Source: Deltaproteobacteria bacterium
GTDB lineage: Bacteria > Desulfobacterota > DSM-4660 > Desulfatiglandales > HGW-15
Assembly (NCBI GenBank): GCA_020060215.1
Contig: JAGVAP010000104.1
Span: forward strand, 62,001-126,000
Direction of reading: 5' to 3'
Length of the DNA stretch: 64,000 nucleotides
Below the pieces are notes generated by a model. The model was not told where the DNA came from. It ran no database searches and worked only from the letters and a program-made list of their open reading frames with translations. This document shows positions 60,694 to 64,000 of the stretch, in pieces (position 1 is the stretch's first letter; each line of letters opens with the position of its first letter). The position numbers were made by a program, and so were the translations under genes.

Positions 60694-62163
60694 ATGCCTA
60701 CGAAACCCAAGGTCTTCTTTCTTGCCCCTGAGGTGACACCCTTTGCGAAGACCGGTGGCCTCGCGGATGTGACGGGGTCCCTCCCCGATGCGCTCCGCCG
60801 GCAGGGAGTGGATGCAATCGTGTGCCTCCCGCTTTACCGGGCGGTCAGGGAGGGAGGATACAAGCTCTCCACTTTCCTGCCCAGGCTCGACGTCCCCTTC
60901 GGAACCGCGACGCTTTCCTGTGCCGTCCGGGCCGGAGAGACCGCCCAGGGAACGGCCGTCTATTTCATCGAACGGGAAGACCTCTACGATCGGCCGAATC
61001 TCTACCAGACCCCTGCAGGAGACTACTACGACAACCTTGAGCGGTTCGCTTTCTTCTCGAGAGCCGCGCTTCACCTGGCCAGGCAAGCCGGCCTGCGGGT
61101 GGACGTGATCCACTGCCACGACTGGCAGACCGGGCTGGCCCCTGCGTACCTGAAGACGGTTTTCCGAGGGGACCCGTTCTTCCTGAACACGGCCTCGGTC
61201 TTTACGATCCACAACATCGGATATCAAGGACTGTTTCCCCCGGAAAAGCTGAGCGTCACCGGGATCCCCGCATCCGAATTCCACCCCGAGGGGCTGGAAT
61301 ACTGGGGCCGGATCAGTCTTCTCAAGGCGGGAATCGTCTACGCCGATGTGATCACCACGGTCAGTCCGAGGTACAGCGAGGAGATCCGGACACCCGAGTT
61401 TGGACTGGGGATGGAGGGCATCCTCAGCAGGAGGTCGGACGCCCTGTACGGGATCCTGAACGGGGCGGACTACGGCCGGTGGGATCCTGCAAAGGACCCC
61501 CATCTCCTGTTCCACTACACTGCAGGGGAACTGGGCGGGAAGGAGAAGAGCAAAGACCATCTCATCTCCGAAATGGGCCTGGACCGGGAACTGTCGAAGG
61601 AACCCCTTCTCGGTTTCATCTCACGCCTCTCGGGTCAGAAAGGGTGCGACCTGCTCCTGCAGATCGGAGAGAGCCTGATGGAAGAGGGCGCGGGGCTGGT
61701 GGTCCTGGGCACGGGTGAAGAATATTACGAGAGCGCCGTGTCGGAGCTGGCCAAAAAACATCCGGGCCGAATGGTCTTCAGGATCGGGTTCGACGAAGCG
61801 CTGGCCCACAGGATCATGGCAGGCGCCGACATCCTTCTGGTCCCTTCGCGCTACGAGCCGTGCGGCCTCACGCAGCTGTACGGACTCCGGTACGGGACGA
61901 TCCCGGTGGTCCGGGCAACAGGGGGGCTCGCAGACACGATCACCCCCTTCGACCCTGTCACCGGGAAAGGAAATGGATTCCGGTTCGACCCCTATGAACC
62001 CGAACCGTTCTTCTCGGCCGTCCGAGAGGCGATTGCCCTCTATCGGAGGCCCAGGCTCTGGAGCCAGCTGGTTGCCGAGGCGATGAAGGCGGATTTCTCC
62101 TGGAACCGATCGGCCCGGAGCTACCTGGAGATCTACCGGGGTCTTCTGACCTGGGACCACTAG
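60694..62163 (+). CDS. glgA: Glycogen synthase GlgA
   Basis: 489-aa GT5 ADP-glucose-utilising glycogen synthase. N-terminal FAKTGGLADVTGSLPDALRR (ADP-glucose binding KTGGL), IHCHDWQTGLAPAYL, and C-terminal VPSRYEPCGLTQLYGLRYG with the catalytic Glu region and RATGGLADTI. RBS AGAGGAT lies before ATG 60694. Divergent from tamA across 220 bp and convergent with the diadenylate cyclase gene. With glgC it gives a complete synthesis pair; branching enzyme is absent here. Confidence 0.97.
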   Translation: MPTKPKVFFLAPEVTPFAKTGGLADVTGSLPDALRRQGVDAIVCLPLYRAVREGGYKLSTFLPRLDVPFGTATLSCAVRAGETAQGTAVYFIEREDLYDRPNLYQTPAGDYYDNLERFAFFSRAALHLARQAGLRVDVIHCHDWQTGLAPAYLKTVFRGDPFFLNTASVFTIHNIGYQGLFPPEKLSVTGIPASEFHPEGLEYWGRISLLKAGIVYADVITTVSPRYSEEIRTPEFGLGMEGILSRRSDALYGILNGADYGRWDPAKDPHLLFHYTAGELGGKEKSKDHLISEMGLDRELSKEPLLGFISRLSGQKGCDLLLQIGESLMEEGAGLVVLGTGEEYYESAVSELAKKHPGRMVFRIGFDEALAHRIMAGADILLVPSRYEPCGLTQLYGLRYGTIPVVRATGGLADTITPFDPVTGKGNGFRFDPYEPEPFFSAVREAIALYRRPRLWSQLVAEAMKADFSWNRSARSYLEIYRGLLTWDH

Positions 62164-62274
62164 GAATGTCCATTGCAGAATGTAGAATGTCCAATGTCCA
62201 AGGTTTTCGACGGACAACTTTCGACGCTTCTCCACCTGGATATTGGACATTGGACATTCTACACTGGACATTCA
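62164..62274. repeat. Long inverted repeat of GAATGTCCA words between convergent genes
   Basis: Left arm 62164-62200 (GAATGTCCATTGCAGAATGT and AGAATGTCCAATGTCCA) and right arm 62238-62274 (TGGATATTGGACATTGGACA and TTCTACACTGGACATTC) are imperfect inverted repeats of about 37 bp. It separates the convergent glgA and diadenylate cyclase genes and could fold as a bidirectional terminator. Confidence 0.75.
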
Positions 62275-63726
62275 TTTCTTGCCCTCCCCCGCCCCGTTCC
62301 TTTCGCGGACCGAATACTCCACCGTCACCCGGTCTCTGAATCCTCCGGCGATCCTCAGAAAGGGGTGGCTCAGCACGATCCTGGCCGAGAGGGATCCTGA
62401 TCCCGAGACCTGATCCAGGGGAACCGGCTCGGTATAGAGGGTCGCGACCTTCCCGAGCAGGCTTTTCGCTCCCACCACCTGAACCTTTTCAGGGTCGGTT
62501 TTCACGTCCGAGATCATCAGGTCCTTTGGGAGCTTGCCGGCCCAGTCCACCTGAACGGGCAGCTCCTTCCGGATGATGACATCCATCTCGACATCGACGC
62601 TCGAAGGCCGGATGCCTTTGAGAAAAACGCCGGGCGGAACGCTGACGTTTTCAGGCATGAGGACGATCGTGTTGTTTCCGGGCCTGACCCTGCTCAGATC
62701 CAGGCGCACCTGCACCTGATCCGGACGGATGGAGCGAATCAGGGAACCCGAACCGCTCAGTTCCAGGGTCACGGTGTTTCGTGATGTCTCCAGGATCTCC
62801 AGGCCGGGATCTCGGTTCATGTATTCGATCGGGACCTCCAGACTGATCAGGGTATCCAGTCCCCTGGTGAAGCTGAACCAGACCCCGCCGATGAAGAGAA
62901 AGGAGAGGACCGCGGCCGTGGCCAGCTCCAGCTGCTCGGCCTTTCGGCGTCCGCCCTGTTTGGCGGAGACCCCTGCATGGTCCTCCAGGATCTCCTTCAG
63001 CGCTTCCTTTTCCACGACGGTCCGGAACTTCTGCCCTTTGGCGGCCGAGACCTGGCCGCGCTCCTCGGAGACGACGATCACAAGCGCATCGGTCAGCTCG
63101 GCAAGCCCCACAGCGGCCCTGTGCCTCGTTCCGTAGTAGTACGGGAGGTCCTCACGGCGGGTAAGGGGCAGGACGGCCCCCACCTCCGTCACCCGGTCCC
63201 CCTGGATGATGGCCGCCCCGTCATGCACAGGGTTGCCCTCCCAGAAGATGCTCATGATCATCTCCTTGGAGATCTTCCCATGCCATGGGATGCCTCCATG
63301 GGCATGCTCGGACAGGTCCTCGTTTCCAGGCAGGACGATCAAACCGCCCACGTGCCTGCGGGCCATCTCGAAGACCGCCTCGGCCACGGTCTCCACAGGC
63401 GTCCTTACCGGCCTCTTCGGGATGCCCCAGAGGATGGTCCGCATGTTCCTGGCCTGGAGTATGGATCGGATCTCGTTTCTGAACACCACCACGATGATCA
63501 GGGCCGCGACCGCAATGATGCCCTGCATGGCCCAGCTGGTCACGATCAGACCGAAGAAGGCCGATACCCTGAGGAAGAACCAGAGGACCAGGATCCCGAT
63601 GAGGACGCGAAATGCGTTGGTCCCCCTGAACAGGACATACAACCGGAAGAGGATATAGCTGTTGAGGATGATGTCCACCCCATCCTGCCACCGGATGGTC
63701 GCCAAGAACATGAGAATACGATCCAT
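62272..63726 (-). CDS. Diadenylate cyclase (CdaA-type) fused to YbbR domains
   Basis: 484-aa fusion. Residues ~1-85 have three membrane helices as in CdaA, and ~90-245 are the DAC domain with NPVHDGAAIIQG (DGA) and YGTRHRAAVGLAE (RHR), the ATP-binding motifs that make c-di-AMP from two ATP. Residues ~280-475 hold YbbR-like repeats (e.g. VQVRLDLSRVRPGNNTIVLM). In Firmicutes the YbbR partner CdaR is a separate gene. A helix near 270 (AAVLSFLFIGGVWFSF) would place the YbbR part outside. 4 bp upstream lies a DUF2914 gene. Confidence 0.9.
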   Translation of the reverse strand: MDRILMFLATIRWQDGVDIILNSYILFRLYVLFRGTNAFRVLIGILVLWFFLRVSAFFGLIVTSWAMQGIIAVAALIIVVVFRNEIRSILQARNMRTILWGIPKRPVRTPVETVAEAVFEMARRHVGGLIVLPGNEDLSEHAHGGIPWHGKISKEMIMSIFWEGNPVHDGAAIIQGDRVTEVGAVLPLTRREDLPYYYGTRHRAAVGLAELTDALVIVVSEERGQVSAAKGQKFRTVVEKEALKEILEDHAGVSAKQGGRRKAEQLELATAAVLSFLFIGGVWFSFTRGLDTLISLEVPIEYMNRDPGLEILETSRNTVTLELSGSGSLIRSIRPDQVQVRLDLSRVRPGNNTIVLMPENVSVPPGVFLKGIRPSSVDVEMDVIIRKELPVQVDWAGKLPKDLMISDVKTDPEKVQVVGAKSLLGKVATLYTEPVPLDQVSGSGSLSARIVLSHPFLRIAGGFRDRVTVEYSVRERNGAGEGKK

Positions 63727-63730
63727 GCCT

Positions 63731-64000
63731 TCAATCCACGATGCTGAATCTCAGGATCTTCAGGGTCCTGCCCGAGCCGTCCGAGACCTCCACCTGCCAG
63801 GGGCCCTTGTCCGCTTCCCTGAGCTGAATGGAGCTGAGGGCGACCGGGTCGGACGGCGTGATCGCCACCCGCTGCTTGCTGCTGAGATGATCCCGATGGA
63901 ACCAGCTGTGAAAGACGATCGCTCTTCGGGATGTCGGGGCAAATGACGTCAGGCAGCTGACACGCCCGACTGCGATGGAGAAGACCGCCCCCGCATTGAC
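63731..64000 (-). CDS. DUF2914 family protein (partial, runs off window end)
   Basis: C-terminal 89 residues and stop of a protein whose start lies beyond the window. The sequence RVSCLTSFAPTSRRAIVFHS, then WFHRDHLSSKQRVAI and SSIQLREADKGPWQVEVSD match the DUF2914 domain, with the usual ending DGSGRTLKILRFSIVD. Separated by 4 bp from the diadenylate cyclase gene, so they are probably cotranscribed. In other bacteria DUF2914 proteins are membrane-associated; no more can be said here. Confidence 0.8.
   Translation of the reverse strand, partial: VNAGAVFSIAVGRVSCLTSFAPTSRRAIVFHSWFHRDHLSSKQRVAITPSDPVALSSIQLREADKGPWQVEVSDGSGRTLKILRFSIVD

Overview
The window reads as chromosomal DNA (about 60% G+C by eye) of a Gram-negative, anaerobic member of the former Deltaproteobacteria (Desulfobacterota), probably a syntrophic or aromatic-degrading lineage. 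This is inferred from gene content: LPS transport and Kdo genes (lptA, lptB, lptC, kdsA, waaA), tamA/tamB, rpoN with a regulatory PTS, a methyl-viologen-type [NiFe] hydrogenase, indolepyruvate:ferredoxin oxidoreductase and the anaerobic aromatic ring-opening hydrolase (BamA/Oah). No rRNA, tRNA, CRISPR array or intact insertion sequence was found.

Layout. 1-6050 (minus): kdsA-lptC-lptA-lptB-rpoN-hpf-ptsN-EIIA(Man)-rimI, an envelope/sigma-54/PTS cluster. 6191-9976: a lone receiver protein, then a DUF39 sulfur-transfer protein, greA, an FKBP-like isomerase and a small hydrolase. 9992-15701 (minus): CoA ligase, small protein, amidohydrolase, TAXI binding protein and fused TRAP permease, a likely uptake-and-activation operon for an organic (possibly aromatic) acid. 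16025-24738: receiver protein, stand-alone IMP cyclohydrolase, waaA, CAP protein, App1-like phosphatase, TraB-like protein, a BKACE/hydroxyacyl-CoA dehydrogenase pair and an AbiEii-like/DUF6922-like pair. 25042-31440: MFS transporter, three exported proteins, a decayed kinase end and a histidine kinase. 31518-33764: a tandem-fused phosphofructokinase of eukaryotic type. 34340-42529 (minus): two DUF2294 proteins, a PEP-utiliser swivelling domain lacking its histidine, an HMG-CoA-lyase-like protein, iorB/iorA, bamA, purC and a gamma-carbonic-anhydrase-like protein. 42550-42790: two tandem structured leader units, each ending in an intrinsic terminator. 43070-48312 (minus): [NiFe] hydrogenase operon whose flavoprotein is NfnB/GltD-like rather than HdrA. 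48505-64000: MFS exporter, an MBOAT/SGNH acylation pair, glgC, tamB/tamA, glgA, a diadenylate cyclase fused to YbbR domains, and a partial DUF2914 gene.

How the genes fit together. The CoA ligase operon and bamA point to anaerobic acid/aromatic catabolism; IorAB and the hydrogenase would exchange electrons through ferredoxin and NAD(P)H; glgC, glgA and the phosphofructokinase handle storage carbon and glycolysis. The ring reductase (BamBC or BcrABCD) is not in the window.

The intergenic DNA is unusually rich in short dispersed repeats of several families. One has apparently entered the tamB reading frame. The strongest unexplained items are the tandem leader at 42550-42790, the eukaryotic-type phosphofructokinase, the hybrid hydrogenase operon, and the 28-bp direct repeats bracketing a 3.6-kb block of exported proteins.
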